Shown in pieces: positions 1 to 7,188 of a DNA stretch of 10,600 nucleotides. Numbering within the stretch: position 1 is the stretch's first letter; each line of letters begins with the position of its first letter. The notes below the pieces were generated by a model. The model was not told the DNA's origin. It was given only the letters and a program-made list of their open reading frames with translations, and did not search any database. Source of the DNA: Fibrobacter sp. UBA4309 (GTDB taxonomy: Bacteria > Fibrobacterota > Fibrobacteria > Fibrobacterales > Fibrobacteraceae); the NCBI RefSeq assembly GCF_002395745.1, contig NZ_DGUN01000031.1, positions 1 to 10,600 on the forward strand, in the 5' to 3' direction. Made by a program: the position numbers and the translations under genes.

Positions 1-1130
1 TCGCCCACATTCTTTTTGGCGGTATCGCAACTATACCAGTTGCGGCAATGGACTCGACTCGTGTCAATAATTTTATTTTCATTGTAACCAAACGAAAAAT
101 GGTCACCGAAATTCAAGTCTTTTACAAACAAATTTTTCTTATCTAATCCGAAAGTCGCTCCTAAATTATACCCTTCGGCAGTCGCTTCAACAATGCGGTT
201 CGCTTCGCCTTGAATTTCCTTATCGAACGCACCGTAGCTTGCACCAAGCGAAACCTGGTCGAACCAGGCATTCATCAAGTTCGCAAAGGCCTGTACATTG
301 TAAGAGGTGTAATGGTCGTGATCGCGAACGACGCTCGTATCTTTACCTGTTGAGCTTTTCATGTAAGGCGAAGTGAATTCGTAATCGTTATCGGAATGGT
401 TGAAATAGCCCGATACCCCCACTTCCAGGCTCGCGCCACCGACAATACTATCGATTACATGGCTCGCGCTTACCGATGCCTTATGTGTATTGTAACTTGA
501 AAGGCTGTAGGACGCATCCACCGAATTGGCGGGACGCTTCTTGGTAATGATATTGATGGCACCGCCCGCACCGTCCGTAGCAAAACGTGCCGGAACATAG
601 CCCTTGTAAACTTCAATGTCTGCAATCTGGTCAATAGGGATATCGTCAAGACCCAAGTTGCCTTGCGTCTCTACGGGGACGCCATTTACCAGCACCTTGA
701 TGTTCTTGCCTTCCATGCCGCGAATGTTGATTTTACCTTCGCTGCCCATGCCACCGGACTTGCGCACCTTAACGCCCGAAGCGGAGTTGACGGCCTTCGA
801 AATGGTCTTGCTTGTATTCTGCATCTCGGCTGCGTCAATCGTCGCAACCGATTCCGCCTTTTTGGCCTGCTTCGCCTGTTCCGCTTCTATTTCAGATTCC
901 ACCGAGAGTTCGTCCAGCTGCGTAACGCCCGAGGCATTTGCCGCAGATGCATCTGATTGCGCCGTCGCGCTGTTTGCGTCACCAGTTGTCGCATTGTTTT
1001 CTGGAGCAGATTCCTCCAGAAAATCGTCTATCGAGGTAATTTCATCATCTTGGGCACGGGCCGAAACCGCACCAACCGTAGCAAATATAAGGGCAAGCGT
1101 TGCCGCCTTATAAAAAATCATCTTTTTCAT
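1..1130 (-). CDS. TonB-dependent outer-membrane receptor, N-terminal part (cut by window edge)
   Basis: About 376 residues are visible, read from the ATG at 1128-1130 with no stop before the left edge. Residues 1-26 form a signal peptide (MKK, hydrophobic core, ending Ala-Arg-Ala). Residues 27-70 are an acidic Ala/Ser/Asn-rich spacer, then LDELSVESE (72-80) resembles a TonB box. The plug domain follows, with NIRGMEG at 135-141, VLVNGVPVE near 147-154, IEVYKGYVPARF near 172-183 and GAGGAINIITKK at 187-198, which are hallmark plug motifs. Beta-barrel strands begin near 204. By family knowledge it is an energised outer-membrane importer for metal chelates or similar ligands, powered by TonB/ExbBD. 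The neighbouring lipoprotein, AraC regulator and ABC importers suggest a siderophore. No Shine-Dalgarno sequence is visible before the start, unlike the neighbouring lipoprotein gene. The family call is certain; the substrate is inferred. Confidence 0.93.
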   Translation of the reverse strand, partial: MKKMIFYKAATLALIFATVGAVSARAQDDEITSIDDFLEESAPENNATTGDANSATAQSDASAANASGVTQLDELSVESEIEAEQAKQAKKAESVATIDAAEMQNTSKTISKAVNSASGVKVRKSGGMGSEGKINIRGMEGKNIKVLVNGVPVETQGNLGLDDIPIDQIADIEVYKGYVPARFATDGAGGAINIITKKRPANSVDASYSLSSYNTHKASVSASHVIDSIVGGASLEVGVSGYFNHSDNDYEFTSPYMKSSTGKDTSVVRDHDHYTSYNVQAFANLMNAWFDQVSLGASYGAFDKEIQGEANRIVEATAEGYNLGATFGLDKKNLFVKDLNFGDHFSFGYNENKIIDTSRVHCRNWYSCDTAKKNVG

Positions 1131-1162
1131 CGCAGCGCAATTAAGCAATTTTCAGACTAATT

Positions 1163-1200
1163 TTCTACTCCAAACGGGTCTTTGAAAATCCGAATGGATT
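1163..1200 (-). promoter_or_regulatory. Putative activator box A upstream of the TonB receptor
   Basis: This 38-base segment matches 2582-2619 at 29 positions without gaps, including a 12-base identical block (1163-1174). Read in the sense of the receptor gene it starts with AATCC-N4-GGATT, an inverted repeat. It ends with TTTGGAGTAGAA. The two GGA cores lie exactly 20 bases apart, the spacing expected of tandem half-sites for an AraC-type activator. Its near edge is 32 bases from the receptor ATG. The similarity is seen directly; binding by the AraC protein encoded nearby is inferred. Confidence 0.65.
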
Positions 1201-1222
1201 TATCCTGTACCAATAACAAAAT

Positions 1223-1242
1223 CCGCCCCCACCATTAGGCGG
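1223..1242 (-). terminator. Weak hairpin terminator candidate after the lipoprotein gene
   Basis: In the minus-strand transcript, CCGCC and GGCGG can form a 5-base-pair GC stem with a 10-base loop, followed by ATTTTGTTATT. It lies about 60 bases past the lipoprotein stop and upstream of box A, so it would separate the lipoprotein and receptor transcripts. The stem is short. A second small hairpin, CCGCA-loop-TGCGG at 1279-1292, sits closer to the stop but has no T tract. Confidence 0.4.
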
Positions 1243-1301
1243 GAACGGACCTTCGCGTTTATGAGGACAATATGTACACCGCAGATTTGCGGTAATTTCG
1301 C

Positions 1302-2504
1302 TTACTTGAGCGGCACAAGCCACATCGGAATCTGCTTTATATCGGCGATCTTTTCCGCCTTTTCGGACTTAGGATCATAGCGGAAGTAGGCGTTGCCGTC
1401 TTTTTCGGTAGAGACCGCAAAAATCACGGTGCCGTCGTCATCGATGTACTTGCCGTAGCTAGCCCAGCTAGAAGTATAATCAATCGGGAGCGCCTTCATG
1501 GTTTTCTTGGCAAGATCGATTTCTACCGGCTTGCAGGTATTGTTGTGGTAGCTATCCATATCGGTCCAAACCTGCTGCAGGTCCACCATCACGTTCAAGA
1601 AGGAATACACCTTGGTTCCATTGGCGACGGTAGTGGGGCTCAGGTATTTGAAGTTGCCTTTCTTGGTGACGCCGTCGATGGCGACATCATTGGTCACGAA
1701 CCACTGATAATCCTTGTCGAATTCGGTTTCGCCCACCTTGATGCGCAGGAACCCGTCGACCTGGCCCGGAGCGTAGCCCCAGGAAGCATTGCTGTAGCAG
1801 TAAATGTAACCGTCAGCAACGATAAACGACTGGTTCTGGGAATCATCCAGGGAGCCCACAGCCGCGACGCGGTCATCTTCGGCCACGGCAATCACGGAAT
1901 CCTTTTTGATGTCAATGATGGCAATCTGAGCGGTATTACCGGTAGCATAGTCGCTCACGTTCTGCAACAGGCCAACATAGAGCCGACCGTCCACGATTAC
2001 GCCTGTACCCGGGCTCACCACGAGAGCGTCCTCGTTCTTGTATTTGGACAGGTCAATCGCGCCCGTGCGCTTCATGGTCTTCGGGTTGATGATGAGCAGC
2101 GAGTCAAGCATGCCGCCCAAGTAGGCTTTTTCTTCATTCACGAAGTAAATGTGGTTTGCCCATGCGCCAGCAAGCGAAAGTTCAGCCGTCTTGCTACCAA
2201 TCTTGTTGTTTGCATCGAGACTGTAGCGTGCAATGGTTCCCACATCAAGGTCGGCAATAAACAAGGAATTGTCGTAATAGACAACGCCTGCGCGGGTTCC
2301 GACTTCGATATAGTCGGTGCCGATATCATCTGTATGGTCCAGCGACATCGTGCCGATGAACATCGTTTCGCCCGAGGCAATCGCAGTTGCAAATTCGCGT
2401 TTGTATTCGCCATTTTCGCCATTGGCAGAAGAAGAGGAATCGTCGCCGCAAGCAGCGAGCATGCCAAGCGAAATAGCAAGTGCCGCCATGAATCTTTTTT
2501 TCAT
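1302..2504 (-). CDS. Surface beta-propeller-like lipoprotein, XusB/DUF4374-like (possible chelate-binding partner of the TonB receptor)
   Basis: This 400-residue protein opens with a lipoprotein signal, MKKRF plus a hydrophobic run, and the lipobox LAAC with Cys19. The mature N-terminus is Gly-Asp-Asp-Ser4, a flexible acidic/serine tether. The body is made of repeated beta-rich segments with patterns such as 'VYYDNSLFIADL', 'IYFVNEEKAYLGG', 'VIVDGRLYVGLL' and 'FIVADGYIYCYS', spaced like propeller blades. There are no catalytic motifs and no membrane helices. The start is supported by AAGGAG at 2510-2515, five bases before the ATG. In Bacteroides, beta-propeller lipoproteins partner TonB receptors: XusB for ferric siderophores and BtuG for cobalamin. 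Adjacency to such a receptor, plus a shared upstream box, makes a ligand-capturing role likely. The lipoprotein call is firm; the propeller fold is likely; the exact family and ligand are inferred. Confidence 0.75.
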   Translation of the reverse strand: MKKRFMAALAISLGMLAACGDDSSSSANGENGEYKREFATAIASGETMFIGTMSLDHTDDIGTDYIEVGTRAGVVYYDNSLFIADLDVGTIARYSLDANNKIGSKTAELSLAGAWANHIYFVNEEKAYLGGMLDSLLIINPKTMKRTGAIDLSKYKNEDALVVSPGTGVIVDGRLYVGLLQNVSDYATGNTAQIAIIDIKKDSVIAVAEDDRVAAVGSLDDSQNQSFIVADGYIYCYSNASWGYAPGQVDGFLRIKVGETEFDKDYQWFVTNDVAIDGVTKKGNFKYLSPTTVANGTKVYSFLNVMVDLQQVWTDMDSYHNNTCKPVEIDLAKKTMKALPIDYTSSWASYGKYIDDDGTVIFAVSTEKDGNAYFRYDPKSEKAEKIADIKQIPMWLVPLK

Positions 2505-2524
2505 AAATACTCCTTGAAATTAAT

Positions 2525-2554
2525 GCGGAAAAGCCGCGTTTGTTAATTTTGCGG
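2525..2554 (-). other. Possible alternating stems in the lipoprotein mRNA leader
   Basis: In the lipoprotein leader the element GCGG (complement of 2534-2537) can pair either with CCGC upstream (complement of 2551-2554) or with CCGC downstream (complement of 2525-2528). The two pairings are mutually exclusive, and the downstream one ends about 10 bases before the Shine-Dalgarno sequence. The stems are only four base pairs, so this may be chance. Confidence 0.2.
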
Positions 2555-2557
2555 AGC

Positions 2558-2563
2558 ATTTTA
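2558..2563 (-). promoter_or_regulatory. Candidate -10 element of the lipoprotein promoter
   Basis: TAAAAT on the minus strand lies 18 bases downstream of box B. The hexamer at the matching -35 position (TAGAAC, complement of 2581-2586) is a poor -35 and lies at the edge of box B. A promoter lacking a good -35 with an activator site covering that position is typical of class II activation by AraC-family proteins. The transcript would start near 2551. Confidence 0.4.
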
Positions 2564-2581
2564 GAAACATCGTCGGGGGCG

Positions 2582-2619
2582 TTCTACTCCAAAAAGGAAT
2601 GAAAAAATCCAATTGGATT
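2582..2619 (-). promoter_or_regulatory. Putative activator box B upstream of the lipoprotein gene
   Basis: This is the second copy of the 38-base element found at 1163-1200 (29 of 38 identical, same orientation relative to its gene). Here the inverted repeat is the perfect 14-base palindrome AATCCAATTGGATT (2606-2619). The downstream half is TTTGGAGTAGAA, with the GGA cores again 20 bases apart. It lies 77 bases upstream of the lipoprotein ATG, in the divergent control region beside the AraC-type regulator gene. Confidence 0.65.
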
Positions 2620-2659
2620 ATAAAGCCAAAAACTTCATTTTATCAATGTTAGGCCACCA

Positions 2660-2697
2660 TTTAACTCTATTTAGTCATTTTTCAATCCATTTAGACA
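2660..2697 (-). promoter_or_regulatory. Degenerate third box C between the divergent promoters
   Basis: On the minus strand the half-sites ATGGATT and ATAGAGT occur with the same 20-base spacing as in boxes A and B (AATCC at 2684-2688, ACTCT at 2664-2668 on the plus strand). The remainder matches poorly. It starts 78 bases from box B and ends about 43 bases before the -35 of the regulator promoter, so it could be a secondary or autoregulatory site. Chance similarity is quite possible. Confidence 0.3.
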
Positions 2698-2699
2698 GA

Positions 2700-2718
2700 A
2701 TCGTATTCAAAATATGAT
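2700..2718. promoter_or_regulatory. Imperfect inverted repeat upstream of the regulator promoter
   Basis: ATCGTATT-CAA-AATATGAT is an 8+3+8 inverted repeat with one mismatch. It sits 21 bases upstream of the -35 of the regulator promoter. Its size (19 bases) and AT-richness fit an operator for a dimeric repressor. It does not convincingly match the classical Fur box, so no regulator is assigned. Confidence 0.3.
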
Positions 2719-2739
2719 AAGCCCAAAATAAAATTAGCC

Positions 2740-2768
2740 TTGACAAAGTTTTGCTTACTTGTTAGATT
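2740..2768 (+). promoter_or_regulatory. Sigma-70-type promoter of the regulator/ABC transporter operon
   Basis: TTGACA (2740-2745) is a perfect -35 element. It is followed after exactly 17 bases by TAGATT (2763-2768), a good -10. Transcription would start near 2775, giving a leader of about 53 bases before the regulator ATG. It is the only strong promoter seen upstream of the plus-strand gene set. Confidence 0.7.
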
Positions 2769-2780
2769 TGTCTTACTTTT
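2751..2780 (+). promoter_or_regulatory. Direct repeat overlapping the -10 region
   Basis: CTTACTT occurs at 2754-2760 and 2772-2778, 18 bases apart, each preceded by TTG or TTGT and followed by a T-rich run. The copies flank the -10 hexamer and cover the expected start point. A protein binding both would block this promoter, so they could serve negative autoregulation. The arrangement is seen; the function is inferred. Confidence 0.3.
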
Positions 2781-2827
2781 TAAGATTCAGCTAACATAGT
2801 CGATCTGAATTGATTTATGAGGAAAGA

Positions 2828-3664
2828 ATGCTAGACATCAAAGGAATTGAATGGTTGCACAAAATCGGGTGCTACCATACGACGCTCGCAGGAGATCCAA
2901 TTCTCATTCTTGAATTTTGCCGGAAGGGGCGCATTACCTGGGCCGGCGGAGCACTGCCCTGCAATCAGCTGAATGCAGGAGAAATGCTGGTTTATGACGC
3001 CTGGACTTCGGGTGCGCTAACGCGCTCTGCCAATTACTGCGGCGACCGCATCCTTTTCTACGAGGAATCAGCAAAATACATCCAGGAACATTTCGCAGGT
3101 TTTGCACTCGACATCAGGACTCTTGCGCAAAAAATGTGCCGTCCGGGCCGACCGTTCATCGTGCACACCAAGGAAGAGGTGGCTCACGCATTCGAGAAAA
3201 TCGAGAACAAGTCCGAAAAAACGCAGGCAGAATACTGCAGACTCGCCATCTTAGAATTGTTGCTCACATTAAAAAACTTGGACACTCAAAGAGAATACGC
3301 CTGCCGCGAGTGCAATCTATCTTCACTCCAAATAGAAAAGATTTACTGCATCCGTTCGTTCATCTGCGAAAACATGGACAGCCATTTTACCATCGAGGAA
3401 CTTTCCGACAAATTCGACATGCCGCCTACCGCAATGAAACTCTGCTTCAAGAACGTGTTCGGTTTGCCGGTATTCACTTACGCTCGCCGCGAGCGCATGA
3501 AACTGGCCGCCAAGCAACTTCGCGAGTGCGACCGCGGGATTCTCGAGATTGCAGGTGAAGTCGGTTACAATAACGGGAGCAAGTTCGCCCACGCTTTCCA
3601 GGATGTGATGGGCATGACCCCGAAGGAATACAGGAAAAAATACAGGATGACAAACGTCGCATAA
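2828..3664 (+). CDS. AraC-family transcriptional regulator, PchR/YbtA-like
   Basis: The protein has 278 residues from the ATG at 2828, which is preceded by GAGGAAAG. An in-frame TTG at 2810 would add six residues but lacks a ribosome site. The N-terminal 160 or so residues form a ligand-sensing domain of the PchR type. The C-terminal AraC domain has two helix-turn-helix motifs: residues about 186-212 (FTIEELSDKFDMPPTAMKL) and 236-268, with ILEIAGEVGYNNGSKFAHAF followed by GMTPKEYRK. The last block is characteristic of siderophore-responsive regulators such as PchR and YbtA, which activate receptor and transporter genes when the ferric chelate is present. Twelve cysteines are unusual for the size, including a CREC pair at 159-162; redox or metal sensing is possible but unproven. 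Only two bases separate it from the first ABC gene, so they are cotranscribed. Boxes A and B are its likely targets. Confidence 0.88.
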   Translation: MLDIKGIEWLHKIGCYHTTLAGDPILILEFCRKGRITWAGGALPCNQLNAGEMLVYDAWTSGALTRSANYCGDRILFYEESAKYIQEHFAGFALDIRTLAQKMCRPGRPFIVHTKEEVAHAFEKIENKSEKTQAEYCRLAILELLLTLKNLDTQREYACRECNLSSLQIEKIYCIRSFICENMDSHFTIEELSDKFDMPPTAMKLCFKNVFGLPVFTYARRERMKLAAKQLRECDRGILEIAGEVGYNNGSKFAHAFQDVMGMTPKEYRKKYRMTNVA

Positions 3665-3666
3665 TT

Positions 3667-5451
3667 ATGAAAAAGACATTCTCTAAACTTTACGCTTACA
3701 TGGGTTCGCGAAAACCGCTGTTCCCGCTTGCATTGATTCTTTCGGCATTGAGCGCCATCGCAGGGCTCGTGCCGTTTTTACTGATGTGGCTCATTGTCCG
3801 CGAGGTTATCTCTGGCGGCGACATGACGAACATCAAGATTTTCGACTATTCCATCGGAGCGGTTCTCGCCTCGGTCGCAAGCGTTTTGCTCTACTTTGCG
3901 GCCCTCGCTTGTTCGCACATGGTAGCATTCAGGCTCGAAGGCGACCTGCGCCGATTCGCCATGAAAAAGCTGATGTCAGCTCCGCTTGGTTTTTTCGACA
4001 AGAATCCGACCGGCAAACTCCGCAAGATTATCGACGACAACGCCGCGATTACGCACACCTTCGTCGCGCACGAGATGCCCGACATTTCAAGCACCATCCT
4101 GATTCCCATCGTGGCGCTTGTGATGATGTTCGTTTTCGATTGGCGACTCGGCCTTGCCTCTTTGGTGCCTATCGCATACGCCTTGTTCATTTTGGGTACC
4201 CTTGGCCGCAGGGGAACCAAGTTCATGGAACGCTACATGCAGGCCCTCGAAGAGATGAACGCCGAAGCGGTGGAATACGTGCGCGGGATTCCCGTAGTCA
4301 AGGTTTTCCAGCAGACGATTTTTTCGTTCAAGAGTTTCTACAACAGCATCGTGACTTACCACAAGATGGTCACAGCCTATTCCGACAACTGGAAAGTCCC
4401 TTACTGCATCTACACGATTCTCGTGAACGGATTCGTGTTGTTCCTGGTGCCAACGGCAGCGCTCATCATCAGTAACGACGGCGATGTAAAACTCACCATC
4501 GTGAACATGATGATTTACGTGTTGGTAACACCATTGTTCTCGCAGTGCGTGATGCGCAGCATGTACCTGAGCAACGCCACAAACCAGGCGGGAATCGCGG
4601 TTGACCGCATTAATGATATCGCGCGCACCAAGGATCTGGAAGTCTGCGAAAATCCTGTCCCGATGCAAAAGTTTGATGTGGAATTCCGGAACGTAAACTT
4701 CACCTACCCCGACACCGACAAACAAGTGCTGAGCGACATTTCGCTCACGGTACCGGCGGGCCATACGGTAGCACTTGTCGGGCCTTCGGGCGGTGGCAAG
4801 AGTACGATTGCAAAACTTCTGCCGCGATTCTTCGATGTCGATAGCGGCGAGATTACTATTGGCGGTATTCCTGTAAAGCAAATTGACCCGAAGGAACTGA
4901 TGAAGAACGTTTCGTTCGTGTTCCAGAACACCCGCCTTTTCAAGATGAGCATTCTGGACAACGTTCGTTACGGCATGCCCGACGCGACTCTTGAGCAGGT
5001 AAACAAGGCGCTTGACCTTGCGCAGTGCCGCGAAATCATTGACAAACTGCCCGGCGGTATCGATACCGTTATCGGGAGCAAGGGAACTTATCTTTCGGGT
5101 GGCGAGCAGCAGCGAGTGGTGCTTGCGCGCGCCATCTTGAAGAACGCCCCCATCGTGGTGCTCGACGAGGCGACCGCCTTTGCTGACCCAGAAAACGAAC
5201 GCTTGATTCAAGAAGCCTTGCACAAACTGGCCGCAGGCAAGACCGTGCTGATGATCGCCCACAGGCTTACAAGCGTGGTGAACGCCGACCAGATTATCGT
5301 TGTCGAAGATGGCGAAATCGCTGAACGCGGAACGCACAACGAATTGCTTGAAAAGAACGGCATTTATGCCAAGATGTGGGCCGAATACCAGCAGTCTGTC
5401 ACATGGACCCTCGACAATTCCAAGGATAATGAAGGAGGCGAAAATGTATAA
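3667..5451 (+). CDS. ABC half-transporter (permease-ATPase fusion), YbtP/IrtA-like, first subunit
   Basis: This protein of 594 residues has an N-terminal membrane domain of six predicted helices (about 1-310) and a C-terminal ATPase. Visible motifs are Walker A GPSGGGKST (372-380), Q-loop FVFQN, signature LSGGEQQ (476-482), Walker B VVLDE ending at Glu501 and switch His532. The D-loop region reads EATAFADPENE instead of the usual EATSALD. That variant is, to my knowledge, frequent in siderophore-type transporters of the YbtPQ/IrtAB group. The fold is that of an exporter, but members of this group import ferric siderophores across the inner membrane without a binding protein. It begins two bases after the regulator stop with no clear ribosome site, so translation is probably coupled. 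It overlaps the next ABC gene by 8 bases, indicating a heterodimer. Export of a peptide or drug is the alternative. Confidence 0.88.
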   Translation: MKKTFSKLYAYMGSRKPLFPLALILSALSAIAGLVPFLLMWLIVREVISGGDMTNIKIFDYSIGAVLASVASVLLYFAALACSHMVAFRLEGDLRRFAMKKLMSAPLGFFDKNPTGKLRKIIDDNAAITHTFVAHEMPDISSTILIPIVALVMMFVFDWRLGLASLVPIAYALFILGTLGRRGTKFMERYMQALEEMNAEAVEYVRGIPVVKVFQQTIFSFKSFYNSIVTYHKMVTAYSDNWKVPYCIYTILVNGFVLFLVPTAALIISNDGDVKLTIVNMMIYVLVTPLFSQCVMRSMYLSNATNQAGIAVDRINDIARTKDLEVCENPVPMQKFDVEFRNVNFTYPDTDKQVLSDISLTVPAGHTVALVGPSGGGKSTIAKLLPRFFDVDSGEITIGGIPVKQIDPKELMKNVSFVFQNTRLFKMSILDNVRYGMPDATLEQVNKALDLAQCREIIDKLPGGIDTVIGSKGTYLSGGEQQRVVLARAILKNAPIVVLDEATAFADPENERLIQEALHKLAAGKTVLMIAHRLTSVVNADQIIVVEDGEIAERGTHNELLEKNGIYAKMWAEYQQSVTWTLDNSKDNEGGENV

Positions 5452-7177
5452 GTGGGTTCAGAATACTTTTGCTCTTTCGGAAGAAGGCTCGCGCACATTT
5501 GTCCGTGGCGTCGTCTGGACATTCCTGCACTTTGTTTCGCTCATGTTCCCGATGATGATGCTCTTTTATTTTTTGATGGAGCAGATGGGCATTGGTGAAT
5601 TTGCTGGCAAAACTCCGCACGGAACCTTATTCTACGTAGGAATTGCGGTAGTCCTGTTTGTCGTGATGCTAGTCATTTACAGGTTTTCGTACAGTGCGAC
5701 TTACAGTAGCGTGTATGACGAAAGCATGCGCCGCCGCGTCTCGATTGCCGAAAAGCTCCGCAAGTTGCCGCTCTCGTTCTTTGGCAAGAAGAATCTTTCG
5801 GATTTGACATCGACCATCATGGACGACTGCAATGCTCTCGAAATGATTTTCTCGCATGCGGTGCCGGAACTTTTCGCCGCCATCGGGAGCGTCACCATTA
5901 TCGGAATCATGCTGTTCTGCTACAACTGGAAAATGTCTATCGCACTTTTCTGGGTGGTGCCTGCAGCAGCTTTGCTCATTGCGCTATCCAAGAAAATTCA
6001 GGACCGTTGGTTCGAAAATTCATATAACGCCCGCCGCGTAATTATGGAAGATATCCAGGAAGGTCTCGAAAACGTGCAGGAAATCCGCTCGTATTCGGGT
6101 GAAACCGCCTACCTCAACCATTTTGACAAGGATTGCATCAAATACGAAAAATCGCAGATGGATTCCGACGTAAAGGTGGGCTCGTTCCTGAATTCGGCGC
6201 AAGGCATTCTCAAGATGGGCCTTGCCACGGTGCTGATTACGGGCGCACGACTCTGGACCAAGGGCGAAATCGATGTGTTTACCTACTTGGTGTTCATCGT
6301 GTGCGCGGCGACTGTTTACAACCCGGTTTTCCTGGTATTCAACAACCTCGCCGAACTGTTCTTTGTGAATGTGCGCCTGCGCCGATTCCGCGAAATGGAC
6401 CAGATGAAACCTCAGGAAGGTGTAACTGTATTCGCTCCCCAGAATTTCGATATCGAATTCAAGGATGTTGACTTCAATTACAACGAGAACAAGCAAGTCC
6501 TGAAAAAAGTTTCGTTCACGGCAAAGCAGGGCGAAATCACCGCACTTGTGGGCCCGAGCGGCAGCGGAAAGACGACCGCGGCAAAACTTGCGGCACGCTT
6601 CTGGGATATTCAGGGTGGCATGGTAACCCTCGGCGGGCAGGACATCAGCAAGATTGACCCTGAAACGCTCCTCAAGAATTTCTCCATCGTCTTCCAGGAC
6701 GTGGTGCTGTTCAACACGAGCATCAAGGACAATATCCGCATCGGCAAGCGCGATGCCAGCGACGAAGAAATCCTGAAGGTCGCAAAACTCGCGGGTTGCG
6801 ACGAATTCGTGCAGAAGATGCCGCAAGGCTATGACACCGTCATCGGCGAAAACGGTGAAACGCTCTCGGGCGGTGAACGCCAGCGAATCTCGATTGCACG
6901 CGCCTTGTTAAAGGACGCGCCCATCATCTTGCTCGACGAAGCGACCGCAAGCCTCGACGTAGAAAACGAATCCAAGATCCAGCGCGGCATTTCGCAGCTG
7001 GTGAAGGGCAAAACAGTCGTCATCATCGCGCACCGCATGCGCACCATCGCAAACGCCGACAAGGTCGTGGTACTGCAAGACGGTCTCATCGCCGAAACGG
7101 GCACCCCTGCCGAGCTCAAGGCGAAAGGCGGCCTGTTCTGCAAGATGCTTGAACTTCAAATGAAGAGTAGTCAGTAG
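5444..7177 (+). CDS. ABC half-transporter (permease-ATPase fusion), YbtQ/IrtB-like, second subunit
   Basis: This protein of 577 residues starts at the ATG at 5444, which has AGGAGG at 5433-5438 five bases upstream. That ribosome site rules out an in-frame ATG 144 bases earlier inside the preceding gene. Six membrane helices (about 1-310) are followed by an ATPase with Walker A GPSGSGKTT (370-378), Q-loop IVFQD, signature LSGGERQR (474-481), Walker B ILLDE (Glu499), a canonical D-loop ATASLD and switch His530. Both nucleotide sites of the pair look catalytically complete. The start overlaps the preceding stop (ATGTATAA), typical of obligate heterodimer partners made in equal amounts. The role is the same as its partner: inner-membrane transport of a chelate, inferred as import from the context of regulator, TonB receptor and flavodoxin. 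Confidence 0.88.
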   Translation: MYKWVQNTFALSEEGSRTFVRGVVWTFLHFVSLMFPMMMLFYFLMEQMGIGEFAGKTPHGTLFYVGIAVVLFVVMLVIYRFSYSATYSSVYDESMRRRVSIAEKLRKLPLSFFGKKNLSDLTSTIMDDCNALEMIFSHAVPELFAAIGSVTIIGIMLFCYNWKMSIALFWVVPAAALLIALSKKIQDRWFENSYNARRVIMEDIQEGLENVQEIRSYSGETAYLNHFDKDCIKYEKSQMDSDVKVGSFLNSAQGILKMGLATVLITGARLWTKGEIDVFTYLVFIVCAATVYNPVFLVFNNLAELFFVNVRLRRFREMDQMKPQEGVTVFAPQNFDIEFKDVDFNYNENKQVLKKVSFTAKQGEITALVGPSGSGKTTAAKLAARFWDIQGGMVTLGGQDISKIDPETLLKNFSIVFQDVVLFNTSIKDNIRIGKRDASDEEILKVAKLAGCDEFVQKMPQGYDTVIGENGETLSGGERQRISIARALLKDAPIILLDEATASLDVENESKIQRGISQLVKGKTVVIIAHRMRTIANADKVVVLQDGLIAETGTPAELKAKGGLFCKMLELQMKSSQ

Positions 7178-7188
7178 GAGGCACGAAA

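Noticed and set aside
1131..1301. Cobalamin riboswitch upstream of the TonB receptor (if it were BtuB-like)
   Set aside because: The 171-base gap has no recognisable B12-box sequence and is taken up by a hairpin and box A; it is too short for a full cobalamin riboswitch with terminator.
1545..2546. Plus-strand open frame (333 codons) over the lipoprotein gene
   Set aside because: The minus-strand frame has a signal peptide, lipobox and ribosome site; the plus-strand translation has none of these and no family features.
2700..2718. Classical Fur box
   Set aside because: The inverted repeat has Fur-box length but does not match the GATAAT-type hexamers well enough. It is listed only as an unassigned operator candidate.
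4087..5337. Long open frame (416 codons) on the minus strand inside the first ABC gene
   Set aside because: It is antisense to a clear ABC ATPase with all motifs, its translation is rich in His/Val/Asp without domain signals, and it has no ribosome site. It is a by-product of codon bias on the coding strand.
5300..5443. Upstream in-frame ATG that would extend the second ABC protein by 48 residues
   Set aside because: The extension lies within the preceding gene, lacks a ribosome site and does not look like an ABC N-terminus. The ATG at 5444 has AGGAGG at ideal spacing.
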